Assembly: GCA_035524755.1 (NCBI GenBank)
Contig: DATKOD010000023.1
Span: forward strand, 1-24,760
DNA: 24,760 nucleotides
Direction of reading: 5' to 3'
Source of the DNA: JAGOPO01 sp035524755
GTDB lineage: Bacteria; Patescibacteriota; Minisyncoccia; 2-02-FULL-40-12; GWA2-44-9
The translations under genes and the position numbers were made by a program. Shown in pieces: positions 7,555-13,887 of this stretch. The notes under the pieces are model-generated. The model worked only from the letters and a program-made list of their open reading frames with translations. It was not told the origin of the DNA and did no database searches. The stretch's first letter is position 1; every line of letters starts with the position of its first letter.

Positions 7555-8337
7555 CTAAGAAATGGTCGGCGATGGGGACGGAGAGACTGATGGACTCGGA
7601 CTGGGAGAAGCGCTCCCCTCCAATCCCTTCAACATCGTCGTGATGTCTTTGCGGGCCGCGACCAGGTCCTTTCGCGCCGTTTCGAGGTCGGCTCGGGCGG
7701 CTTTGAGCACCGCCTGATTCGCCTGAAGTTGCGTGGTGCTGCCGTTGTCGGGCTTCAATGCGGCAACCGAATTCGCAGCATTCTTGGCCTGAGTCGCAGC
7801 ATCAGCAAGTTTCGCAGTGAAATCAGCCGATGCGCTCGCATCTACGGTTCCACGGCTCTGTATCTTCGCCATCAGTGCGTTGAACGCCGTGATCGTGGTC
7901 GTGATGCGGTCAGCGGCAACCAGAATCTGGCCCTGCGGAATGACGAGCCGGTAGATGCGGTACGCATTGACGATGGATTTTACGTCAGTGCGCAGCGTCG
8001 CGATATCCGTGTCGGCATCGATCTTCGTCTTCAGAGCCGTCAGGGCGGTGATTTGCGACTGCACGTCGCTCAAGGTCGCTGATTTCGCCGAATCGGAGAC
8101 GCGCTTCATACCGTCTACGCGCGTGGACAGGCCGCTCAAGGAAGCGATCCGCCGGGCGATCTCCTTATCGGCCGCCGCCTTCATCCGTGCGATCAACTGC
8201 GTCTGAGCCGCCTGCGCCCGAGCGCCCAGAGTCGTGCTCGGTGATGGTGATACATCGGCGCGGGCCGTCGGCGCCAACAGCGCCAATGCGAACAGACTTG
8301 AGCCCACTACGACCGTTATGCGTGTTTTGGTGAACAT
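7555..8337 (-). CDS. Secreted helical protein with C-terminal Ser-Pro repeats
   Basis: 260 aa. Residues 1-27 form a signal peptide (MFTKTR, then VVVGSSLFALALLAPTARA) with a likely cut after ARA. The body, about residues 38-240, is Ala/Lys/Asp/Thr-rich and predicted almost wholly helical, with coiled-coil-like stretches (AAADKEIARRIASLSGLSTR, RADLETARKDLVAARKDI). The last 20 residues are Ser-Pro repeats (SPSPSPSVSPSPSP), a flexible or glycosylation-prone tail. No enzyme motif is visible and no named family is recognised. It is last of three minus-strand genes for exported proteins, 14 nt after the 8352 gene, with a terminator just downstream. No Shine-Dalgarno is seen, so translation probably follows its neighbour. 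A role in the cell envelope or as a cell-surface spacer is only an inference. Confidence 0.85.
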   Translation of the reverse strand: MFTKTRITVVVGSSLFALALLAPTARADVSPSPSTTLGARAQAAQTQLIARMKAAADKEIARRIASLSGLSTRVDGMKRVSDSAKSATLSDVQSQITALTALKTKIDADTDIATLRTDVKSIVNAYRIYRLVIPQGQILVAADRITTTITAFNALMAKIQSRGTVDASASADFTAKLADAATQAKNAANSVAALKPDNGSTTQLQANQAVLKAARADLETARKDLVAARKDITTMLKGLEGSASPSPSPSVSPSPSPTIS

Positions 8338-8351
8338 GTGTGGGTCGATTA

Positions 8352-8609
8352 TTACTGTACTTGCGGTACCGGCGTGTCCGCCAGACCCTTATCGACTGCC
8401 GACAGGTCCGAATTCACAGTGTTCAACTGCGCATCGAGCGCAGCTGCGTCGCTGTTCAACGCCGAATCCGACGTCGGATTGACTGATACCGGCGAGTTGG
8501 TCGGCACAGGAGTCGGCGACGTGAGCACCGATGACTGCCGGTTACTGAAGTACCACCATCCCAACACGACAATGACCACTATGACGAGTACCCAAAGCGC
8601 CTTCTTCAT
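8352..8609 (-). CDS. Small single-TM anchored protein
   Basis: 85 aa. After MKK comes one hydrophobic helix (ALWVLVIVVIVVLGWWYF), then a Pro/Thr/Ser linker (TSPTPVPTNSPVSVNP) and a short acidic helical tail with heptad-like spacing (ALDAQLNTVNSDLSAVDKGL). The helix is an uncleaved anchor by appearance, leaving the tail outside. It has no known family that I recognise. It sits between two other exported proteins that share the Ser/Pro linker style. The tail resembles the helical body of the 8337 protein in composition, so contact between them is conceivable but unsupported. Confidence 0.75.
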   Translation of the reverse strand: MKKALWVLVIVVIVVLGWWYFSNRQSSVLTSPTPVPTNSPVSVNPTSDSALNSDAAALDAQLNTVNSDLSAVDKGLADTPVPQVQ

Positions 8610-8639
8610 GGAGTTATTGATTATTACGATACGGACGGA

Positions 8640-9110
8640 CTACTGAACGATGAGCGTGCCGACGTTGCGGGCCGAGCCGCAGTCGATGTAGAGGGTTGCG
8701 GGAGTCTTCGTGACCGCCGGGATGTAGATCTTCCACCCGTAGCCTGGAAGTGTGAAATACACGCCACCGACCGCGAACGTACGGGCATCGCCCGAGCGGT
8801 TGTCGAACATGATAGCTAAACCTTTTTTGATGGACAAGCTGCTGGGAACAGCCTGGCAGTACTGATCGAATTGGATGCGCCGGTTCGCATACGCCGTGAC
8901 GGCATCCCCGTAGGTGCCGGGTGCGGTCGCGGATGGCGATGCCTTCGCCGCCGGCTTGGGTGTCGGGCTTGCCGAGACACTGGGAGACCCGCTGGGCGAC
9001 GGTGATGCGTACGGTTGATACGAGTTCGGCCCCTTGGCGACCGCCACGATGATGATCACGGCCGCAACGGCGATGATCACGTACCACAGGTATTTTGTTC
9101 CCCCCTTCAT
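8640..9110 (-). CDS. TM-anchored protein with Ser/Pro linker and C-terminal beta domain
   Basis: 156 aa. A TM helix lies at about residues 8-26 (LWYVIIAVAAVIIIVAVA), a Ser/Pro/Ala linker at 36-66 (SPSPSGSPSVSASPTPKP) and a beta-rich domain from about 75 to the end. That domain reads IQFDQYCQAVPSSLSIKKG, then IMFDNRSGDARTFAVGG, then YIDCGSARNVGTLIVQ. Its order resembles the cupredoxin-like immunoglobulin fold of some exported CPR proteins, but copper ligands are absent. The two Cys (in QYC and DCG) could form a disulfide outside the cell. The family is not named with certainty. It is first of the three-gene surface cluster; a minus-strand extended -10 (TGGTAGAAT) lies about 30 nt upstream. There is no Shine-Dalgarno. 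Confidence 0.8.
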   Translation of the reverse strand: MKGGTKYLWYVIIAVAAVIIIVAVAKGPNSYQPYASPSPSGSPSVSASPTPKPAAKASPSATAPGTYGDAVTAYANRRIQFDQYCQAVPSSLSIKKGLAIMFDNRSGDARTFAVGGVYFTLPGYGWKIYIPAVTKTPATLYIDCGSARNVGTLIVQ

Positions 9111-9136
9111 GAGAAGCTAGTTTAGAATACCCTCAC

Positions 9137-9145
9137 ATTCTACCA
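9137..9145 (-). promoter_or_regulatory. Extended -10 for the surface-protein cluster
   Basis: Minus strand TGGTAGAAT, with the TGn extension; predicted start about 9130, giving a leader near 20 nt for the 9110 gene. No good -35 is seen. Confidence 0.5.
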
Positions 9146-9163
9146 CGCCCCGACCACCGCACA

Positions 9164-9172
9164 TGCTATACT
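9164..9172 (+). promoter_or_regulatory. Extended -10 giving a leaderless start for the 9179 gene
   Basis: TGCTATACT ends 6 nt before the ATG at 9179, so transcription would start at or next to the A of the start codon. No Shine-Dalgarno fits between them. Confidence 0.65.
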
Positions 9173-9178
9173 GTGCAT

Positions 9179-9955
9179 ATGGCAAAACGTCACTCGACCG
9201 CTGCGAATCCGATCACGTACGTCCACACACTGCTCGCGCTTGCCGTTGCGGGTGTCTTGGCCTTCCGCATCCCGTACGCAGGATCGGAAGCGCTGGATTA
9301 TATCGCACCCCGCGCCGTAAATGTCGGCATCCTGTTCTCCATCGTCGTCGGATTTTTGATGTACAAGTCATTGACGCGCCGTAGCGACATCGACAACTCC
9401 GTCTCGCTGGAGCTCAATAAAGTCCGCCGCATGTACCACCTGGCCCGGCACATCGCCAAGGCACAACCCGCAGCCGACGGCTGGTTCTCGGCAGTTCGGG
9501 GCGGTATCCGCGAATACCTGGGCATGTTCCGCACGCTGTCATTGCATGAATACGACCTGGGCAACTCGCTGTTCCGCTCCGTGACGTATGCGGTCTACTC
9601 GCTCCCTTCGCAGGTCGACGAGTATGATGTTCCGCTCTACGAATCGCTGCTGGAGGCGACCGGGCAGGCGACCGAAGCCCGCGAATTCATCCGTGCGAAA
9701 AAGGACGACCAGATATCCCTCTTCTCCTGGATCGTCGTCGTGTTCGTGTCGTTGGCATTCGCCGTCCTTATCATCGCATCGACCCCGCAGGTATTCTTGC
9801 TTCGGCTGGTCGGCACCGCCGTCATCCTATGTCTGTTCATGGTGCTCCAGCTCATCTACGAGCATGACCGCACCAACTCGCGGCGCGACCGCAACTGGGC
9901 CGTTCAATACCTCGATAATCTGACCTCTCTGGACCGTGCCGAGCGGGCACGGTAG
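9179..9955 (+). CDS. Four-TM membrane protein, bestrophin-like/DUF4239-type layout
   Basis: 258 aa from ATG 9179; a GTG two codons earlier is in frame but would lie at the -10. Two helices near the N-terminus (TYVHTLLALAVAGVLAF; AVNVGILFSIVVGFLMYKSL) are followed by a long cytosolic helical region (about residues 65-175) and two C-terminal helices (LFSWIVVVFVSLAFAVLIIA; LLRLVGTAVILCLFMVLQLI). This 2+2 layout with a helical middle resembles the bestrophin-like DUF4239 proteins, but I see no diagnostic motif, so the family is tentative. It is transcribed alone and ends immediately beside the argS stop: the two stop codons abut with no base between. Upstream it shares a 68-bp divergent region with the surface cluster. 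Confidence 0.85.
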   Translation: MAKRHSTAANPITYVHTLLALAVAGVLAFRIPYAGSEALDYIAPRAVNVGILFSIVVGFLMYKSLTRRSDIDNSVSLELNKVRRMYHLARHIAKAQPAADGWFSAVRGGIREYLGMFRTLSLHEYDLGNSLFRSVTYAVYSLPSQVDEYDVPLYESLLEATGQATEAREFIRAKKDDQISLFSWIVVVFVSLAFAVLIIASTPQVFLLRLVGTAVILCLFMVLQLIYEHDRTNSRRDRNWAVQYLDNLTSLDRAERAR

Positions 9956-11572
9956 CTAGATCCGCTCCAGGGTCCCGATGCCCAGGAGTCCGAGACCTTC
10001 TTTGAGCTGCTGCATCACGGCGCTCACAAGCTCAAGCCGTGCGGCTTTGCGCGATGCGTCGTCATCATCATTGATGCGTACCGCCTCGTAGAACCGGTTC
10101 GCTTTGACAGCGAGTTCATAGAGATGGAGCGCAAGGCCATTGAGCGCGTGCAGTGCGGCGCATTGCGACACCACCCAGCCGTAGTCCACCATGTGGCGCA
10201 TCAGTGTCCGCTCGGCGGGATGCACGAGCAGCGTGCGATCCGAATTCCCGGCCGTTCCCGACTTGGCGACGATACTCGCCAGCCGTGCATAGGTGTACTG
10301 GATATACGGGCCTGAATTGCCGCCCAGGTCCAGCATCGCGTCCCAGTCGAAGACGATATCGGTGTGCGGGTGCTGTTTGAGATCGTTGTATTTGACCGCG
10401 CCGATGCCGATGACTTCGGCGGATGCCGGATTACGCTCGCCCGCACGGCGGATGGCCTCGCCCAAGACATCGGCAAGCGGCACGACATTACCCTCGCGCG
10501 TGGAGAACTTCTTTCCCTCGGCATCGAGCACCAGACCGTACTTCACGTGTGACAATAACGGTAGATTGCCTGAAATAGCACCGGCACGCTTGAGCAGCTC
10601 CGCGACTGCGAACAACTGTTCCAGGTGCAGCGCCTGTTGGTTGGCCACTACGTAGAGCACTCGCGCGGGCGCGTAAGTTCTGATCCGGTCTTCAAGGGAC
10701 GCGATGTCCCGGGTCAGATAGAGCGTCGCACCGTCGGATTTCCGCACCATGCCGACCGGCAGGGAGAATTCTTCCAACGGCACCACCAGTGCGCCTTCGG
10801 ATTCTTTCACGAGGCCGTACGTCCGCAATTGCTCGATGGCACGCGGCAGGTCAGATTCATACGCTGATTCCCCTTTCTGGACATCGAACGAGATGCCCAG
10901 GGTCGCGAACCGTGCGGCGTGTTCCGCCATGGCAGTATCCCGCAGGCGCTCCCAGAGCGCGCGATTCTCTTGGTCGCCGGCTTCGAGTTTCTTGAATTCT
11001 TCGCGTCCTGCAGCCTCCAATGCCGGATCATTCGCCGCTTCAGCGTGGAATTTCACGTACAGACGCTCGATGTCGGCAACGGTCTCGATGGATTCGTTGA
11101 ATTTCTTGAATGCCGCGATGAGTTGGCCATACTGCGCGCCCCAGTCGCCCGGGTAGTTCCATCGGATCACATTGAACCCCAGGGCTCGATACACCCGGGC
11201 CAGCGCATCGCCGATGATGAGCGACCGCACATGTCCGATGTGGAGCGCTTTTGCGGCGTTGGGTGAGCCGTATTCCACGATGACCGTGCGGCCATGACCT
11301 TCGGGAGTGACACCGTGCTGATGCAACTGCGCGCGCAGCCAGTCGTCACGCAAGAATATGTTCACGAACCCCGGACCGGCGACGACGCATTTCGCGATGC
11401 GTTCAGCGCCATCCTCCATGAGCACATCGCACACCGTGCGGGCATCGTGCTTCGCAACCATCGCGACATTCGTGCTGAAATCCCCCATGACGGGGTCGGG
11501 CGGGACCAGGATGTCGAACAGATGTCCGGGGTACCGGCGCGTGATGATATCGTGAAGCCACGAACGGAACAT
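9956..11572 (-). CDS. argS: Arginyl-tRNA synthetase
   Basis: Class I synthetase attaching Arg to tRNA-Arg, 538 aa, near the short end for the family. The N-terminal additional domain is brief (GDFSTNVAMVAKHDAR, GPGFVNIFL). Then come the HIGH motif in NAAKALHIGHVRSLIIGDAL, WGAQYGQLIAAF, and the conserved LYLTRDIASLEDR and YVVANQQALHLEQLF segments. The KMSKS loop is the degenerate FSTREGN form usual for ArgRS. The C-terminal anticodon domain has GPYIQYTYARLASI and closes with LKEGLGLLGIGTLERI. The ATG at 11572 has a -10-like TATAGT ending 6 nt upstream and no Shine-Dalgarno, so a leaderless mRNA is likely. It ends directly against the convergent 4-TM gene. Confidence 0.97.
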   Translation of the reverse strand: MFRSWLHDIITRRYPGHLFDILVPPDPVMGDFSTNVAMVAKHDARTVCDVLMEDGAERIAKCVVAGPGFVNIFLRDDWLRAQLHQHGVTPEGHGRTVIVEYGSPNAAKALHIGHVRSLIIGDALARVYRALGFNVIRWNYPGDWGAQYGQLIAAFKKFNESIETVADIERLYVKFHAEAANDPALEAAGREEFKKLEAGDQENRALWERLRDTAMAEHAARFATLGISFDVQKGESAYESDLPRAIEQLRTYGLVKESEGALVVPLEEFSLPVGMVRKSDGATLYLTRDIASLEDRIRTYAPARVLYVVANQQALHLEQLFAVAELLKRAGAISGNLPLLSHVKYGLVLDAEGKKFSTREGNVVPLADVLGEAIRRAGERNPASAEVIGIGAVKYNDLKQHPHTDIVFDWDAMLDLGGNSGPYIQYTYARLASIVAKSGTAGNSDRTLLVHPAERTLMRHMVDYGWVVSQCAALHALNGLALHLYELAVKANRFYEAVRINDDDDASRKAARLELVSAVMQQLKEGLGLLGIGTLERI

Positions 11573-11578
11573 GGGGCC

Positions 11579-11584
11579 ACTATA
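11579..11584 (-). promoter_or_regulatory. -10 element of argS, leaderless spacing
   Basis: Minus strand TATAGT followed by GGCCCC and the argS ATG. The -35 position (about 11602-11607) falls in the T tail of the clpP-like terminator and is poor (TTTCTT). Confidence 0.55.
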
Positions 11585-11599
11585 GCCCAGAAAATCGCG

Positions 11600-11631
11600 A
11601 AAAGAAAGGACGGCAGCGATGCTGCCGTCCT
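11600..11631 (-). terminator. Terminator of the clpP-like gene
   Basis: Minus strand AGGACGGCAGC and GCTGCCGTCCT form a perfect 11-bp stem with a 3-nt loop (11607-11631), followed by TTTCTTT. It lies 5 nt past the clpP-like stop region and just ahead of the argS promoter. Confidence 0.85.
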
Positions 11632-11636
11632 GAGTC

Positions 11637-12275
11637 CTACGGTACGTCCTTGAACGCCCTGGCGATGCACGCCGGCAGTTCCGCGACCTCGTCGATGAGT
11701 CCCTTGGAGCCGAACTTCAGCGCCGCCTCCGCACCCATCCAGAGATTCTTCTTGGTGCAGCGGCTCTTGAGCTCTTCGAGGCCGACGCCTGTGTGGTCGG
11801 CGATGATGCCCATGACGATGTCGTTGAGCCGTTTCGCTTCGTTGGCACGTTCCTCGACTTCCGTGACTTCTTCGGACTTGTAGTAGTCGATGGTCATGCT
11901 CAGCTGGTGCACCAAAAACTGCGTGTACGGTGTCGCGATGCGCCTGCTGGCGGCCTGCATGATGACCGTGCCCATCGATGCCACCAGGCCCAGACCGACG
12001 ACGTGCACGTCGGTCCCGCTGGCAACGAGCATCCGGATGGTGTCATAGATGGCCAGTCCGTGCTGGATGTTGCCGCCGGGCGTGTTGAGCACCACGGTCA
12101 TGGACCGTTCCTTGAAGCATCCGTTCAGCTTGCTTCCGATCGCCTCGTTGCAGAACATGTACGAACTGCAGTCTTCGATCTCGTGTTGGAGGAAGAACAC
12201 GCCGCGCCTGGCCAGGATCTCTTCCTTCTCGTCACCGCTGTCGAGCTGGACGATGCGTTTCGTCGTCGGCTCCAT
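11637..12275 (-). CDS. ClpP-like serine peptidase with altered catalytic triad
   Basis: 212 aa from ATG 12275, chosen because GGGG lies 5 nt upstream and a TTGACA promoter fits; an in-frame upstream start at 12332 would overlap that promoter. The ClpP/crotonase fold is shown by VVLNTPGGNIQHGLAIYDTI, the nucleophile block GLVASMGTVIM with Ser100, and FLVHQLS with His123. Canonical ClpP has the triad Asp in a T-E/D-R-D-x-F/W block; here the aligned block is TKKNLWMGAEAA, so Asp becomes Asn177. KGLIDEV closes the domain. It could be a low-activity or regulatory ClpP paralogue, or a protease with a shifted triad. An extra N-terminal Cys pair (HEIEDCSSYMFC) is unusual. No Clp ATPase is in the window. 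It follows the proteasome pair on the same strand, but a terminator and its own promoter separate them. Confidence 0.9.
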   Translation of the reverse strand: MEPTTKRIVQLDSGDEKEEILARRGVFFLQHEIEDCSSYMFCNEAIGSKLNGCFKERSMTVVLNTPGGNIQHGLAIYDTIRMLVASGTDVHVVGLGLVASMGTVIMQAASRRIATPYTQFLVHQLSMTIDYYKSEEVTEVEERANEAKRLNDIVMGIIADHTGVGLEELKSRCTKKNLWMGAEAALKFGSKGLIDEVAELPACIARAFKDVP

Positions 12276-12303
12276 AGTCACCCCATGAGAAGAACGAGAA
12301 ACA

Positions 12304-12332
12304 GAAATACCATATGCCCACGTTCCTGTCAA
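12304..12332 (-). promoter_or_regulatory. Promoter of the clpP-like gene
   Basis: Minus strand -35 TTGACA (12332-12327), 17-nt spacer, extended -10 TGGTATTTC (hexamer 12309-12304). The leader is about 25 nt and contains the GGGGTGA ribosome-binding sequence. The -35 follows directly on the T tail of the upstream terminator. Confidence 0.7.
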
Positions 12333-12362
12333 AAGAAAACGTCCCCATCACACGATGGGGAC
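12333..12362 (-). terminator. Terminator overlapping the end of the prcA-like gene
   Basis: Minus strand GTCCCCATC and GATGGGGAC pair perfectly over 9 bp with a 4-nt loop (12341-12362), followed by TTTTCTTTT. The stop codon of the prcA-like gene (12350-12348) lies inside the hairpin. Confidence 0.85.
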
Positions 12363-12992
12363 GTAACTGACGGTCTTGAGCCTGGTGAGCTGCTTGAGAT
12401 CCTCACAGACCCGCAGGAGCCGGTCCTTGCGCATGCGCGGAGACCTGCAGCGCCGCGTGAGCGTCTCGTCGATGCGGGGGCGCGTCTCGGCGTCGTAGCA
12501 GCCGCGCACGATGACCGGCTTGCCGATGCCGCGGATCTCCTGGCCGCCGTGCTGGCCGGCATACGAGATCCAGTAGAGGTGGGCGCGGGCGTCGAAGATG
12601 AACACTTCCGCCGTGTTCGCACGCGGCTCGTCGATGTCCTCGATGATGGCCTGGTTGTAGTCCTTGAGCATCTCGACGATGACCGCCCCGTGGACGTCCT
12701 CGGGACTGGTCGATTCGACCGTCTGCTCATGGAAGAACTTGATCACCGCCCGGACCTCTTTGACCTTCTCGTCCGGGCTTCCGACGACGAACGCGTTGAA
12801 CAGCGGCGTGTTATAGGTCGCCATGAACGAATCGGTGCCGTAGAACACGAAGCCCGCGGGGTCCTTCTTCCGCCGCTTCTCCGCCGGAGTCCTGACGAAG
12901 GCGATGAAGGACCTGCCAATGGTCCGCTCGGCATGCTCCGTCTTGGCGGTGAGCGCATCGAGCGCTTCGCTTTTGATGACATGCCGTCTCAT
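12348..12992 (-). CDS. prcA: Divergent 20S proteasome alpha subunit (PrcA-like)
   Basis: 214 aa, starting with the ATG that overlaps the prcB stop (ATGA), as for coupled subunits. The layout matches actinobacterial PrcA by eye. A charged N-terminal helix (EALDALTAKTEHAERTIGRS) is in the place of the alpha-subunit H0 helix, FIAFV and GFVFYGTDS match the first strands, FNAFVVGSPDEKVKEVRAVI the next strand and helix, and AEVFIFDARAHLYWISYAG with IGKPVIVRGCYDAE the central strands. There is no catalytic N-terminal Thr, as expected for an alpha subunit. An insertion of about ten basic residues (PAEKRRKKDPA) follows the first strand. The C-terminus is Arg/Lys-rich and ends in SYVPIV, not a known activator-docking tail. 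Sequence identity looks low, so the family rests on order and context; a non-proteasomal Ntn-fold protein is the alternative. Confidence 0.7.
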   Translation of the reverse strand: MRRHVIKSEALDALTAKTEHAERTIGRSFIAFVRTPAEKRRKKDPAGFVFYGTDSFMATYNTPLFNAFVVGSPDEKVKEVRAVIKFFHEQTVESTSPEDVHGAVIVEMLKDYNQAIIEDIDEPRANTAEVFIFDARAHLYWISYAGQHGGQEIRGIGKPVIVRGCYDAETRPRIDETLTRRCRSPRMRKDRLLRVCEDLKQLTRLKTVSYVPIV

Positions 12993-13798
12993 ACGCGCCT
13001 CCGCTTCTGCTGCTCGTTGACGATGGCTTGGGCAAGGTCGACGTGGATGCCCATCTTGTCCATGAGCACCTGCGCGACCTCGGACATCACCTGCGCGTCC
13101 GGGATGCGCTTCACGCCCGCCTTGGTGATCGTCACGATGGTCGGCAGCGCGACTTGGATGGGCGAAGAGCCGCTGTCGCGGTTCGCGGCGTGGAAGATCG
13201 CCTCCACCGCGAGACGCTGGGCGGCCTTCTCGTCCATCGTCGGTTTGTACGCTTTGTCCAGGATGACGGTCGCCTCGTACCCGCCCGAACCGGAGGCCTG
13301 GTAGTGGTCGAACCGTATCTGGCTGCCGTCCTCGGCGACTTCGTACAGCTTGAACGATCCGTCGGGGTCCATGCCCGTGATGAGCGCGCCGAACTGGAAG
13401 TCGTACGTGAACATGGCCAGCCATCGGCACCACGCGGCGATGAACTTCGCCTGCGCGTAGATGCTCAGCGGCAGCTCGTAGGCCCGTTGCCAGGACTCGC
13501 ATCGTGATTCGAGCTTGTCGCGGATGAGCTGTATCTGGCCGACGTAGCCGCACCCGAGCATCAGCGACGCCGCGGACACCTGGTAGATCTTCACCGACTC
13601 CTGGCTGATGATGTGGAAGCCGTATCCGGTGGTCTTCCGGTCGGCGGCGCACATGATGCCGTCAGCGTAGTGGAACGCCAGGATGGTCGTCTTGGTCTGT
13701 CTGCCCTGGGAGGGCTTCGTCACCGCCGGGCCGGTCGGTCCGAACTCGATCGGCGGCAGGACCGACTCGACGGCCTTCTGCATGAGGTCGCGACGCAT
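12989..13798 (-). CDS. prcB: 20S proteasome beta subunit (PrcB-type, Thr protease)
   Basis: 269 aa from ATG 13798, preceded by GGAGGTG, a clear Shine-Dalgarno. Ntn-hydrolase core subunit that would form the chambered 20S protease with an alpha ring. A 36-residue propeptide precedes the catalytic Thr37 in TKTTILAF. From that Thr, the Asp17 equivalent is Asp53 in CAADRKTT, the Lys33 equivalent is Lys70 in ESVKIYQV (one residue inserted), Ser171 lies in YQASGSGGYEA, and the late Asp is Asp208 in ANRDSGSSP. PTIVTITKAGVKRIP matches the C-terminal strand of actinobacterial PrcB. All residues for catalysis are present. Most family members cut after Gly before Thr; here the residue before Thr is Lys. 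HslV and Anbu were considered, but the long propeptide, a downstream partner and the C-terminal block favour PrcB. No Mpa/ARC ATPase, Pup or ligase is in the window. Confidence 0.92.
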   Translation of the reverse strand: MRRDLMQKAVESVLPPIEFGPTGPAVTKPSQGRQTKTTILAFHYADGIMCAADRKTTGYGFHIISQESVKIYQVSAASLMLGCGYVGQIQLIRDKLESRCESWQRAYELPLSIYAQAKFIAAWCRWLAMFTYDFQFGALITGMDPDGSFKLYEVAEDGSQIRFDHYQASGSGGYEATVILDKAYKPTMDEKAAQRLAVEAIFHAANRDSGSSPIQVALPTIVTITKAGVKRIPDAQVMSEVAQVLMDKMGIHVDLAQAIVNEQQKRRRV

Positions 13799-13815
13799 CG
13801 GCACCTCCAACTCTT

Positions 13816-13821
13816 ATTGTA
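13816..13821 (-). promoter_or_regulatory. -10 element of prcB-prcA
   Basis: Minus strand TACAAT, 17 nt before the ATG with GGAGGTG between; predicted start about 13809. No good -35 is visible. It faces the htrA promoter in the same 89-bp divergent region. Confidence 0.45.
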
Positions 13822-13852
13822 AGTGAACGACTGTGCCGGGAAGGGTACCAGA

Positions 13853-13880
13853 TTGAAAACCGATGGCAACGTGCGATACT
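13853..13880 (+). promoter_or_regulatory. Promoter of htrA, leaderless spacing
   Basis: -35 TTGAAA (13853-13858), 16-nt spacer, extended -10 TGCGATACT (hexamer 13875-13880). The ATG at 13888 is 7 nt beyond, at the expected transcription start. Confidence 0.65.
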
Positions 13881-13887
13881 GGTGTCC

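Noticed and set aside
11793..13304. Long + strand open frame of about 500 codons opposite clpP-like and the proteasome genes
   Set aside because: It is antisense to three well-supported genes, is rich in Asp/Val/Arg from GC-rich reverse frames, and has no recognisable domain.
12993..13652. Upstream extension of the prcA-like frame through prcB
   Set aside because: The extension lies in another frame of prcB and is low-complexity; the ATGA overlap at 12992 is the natural start.
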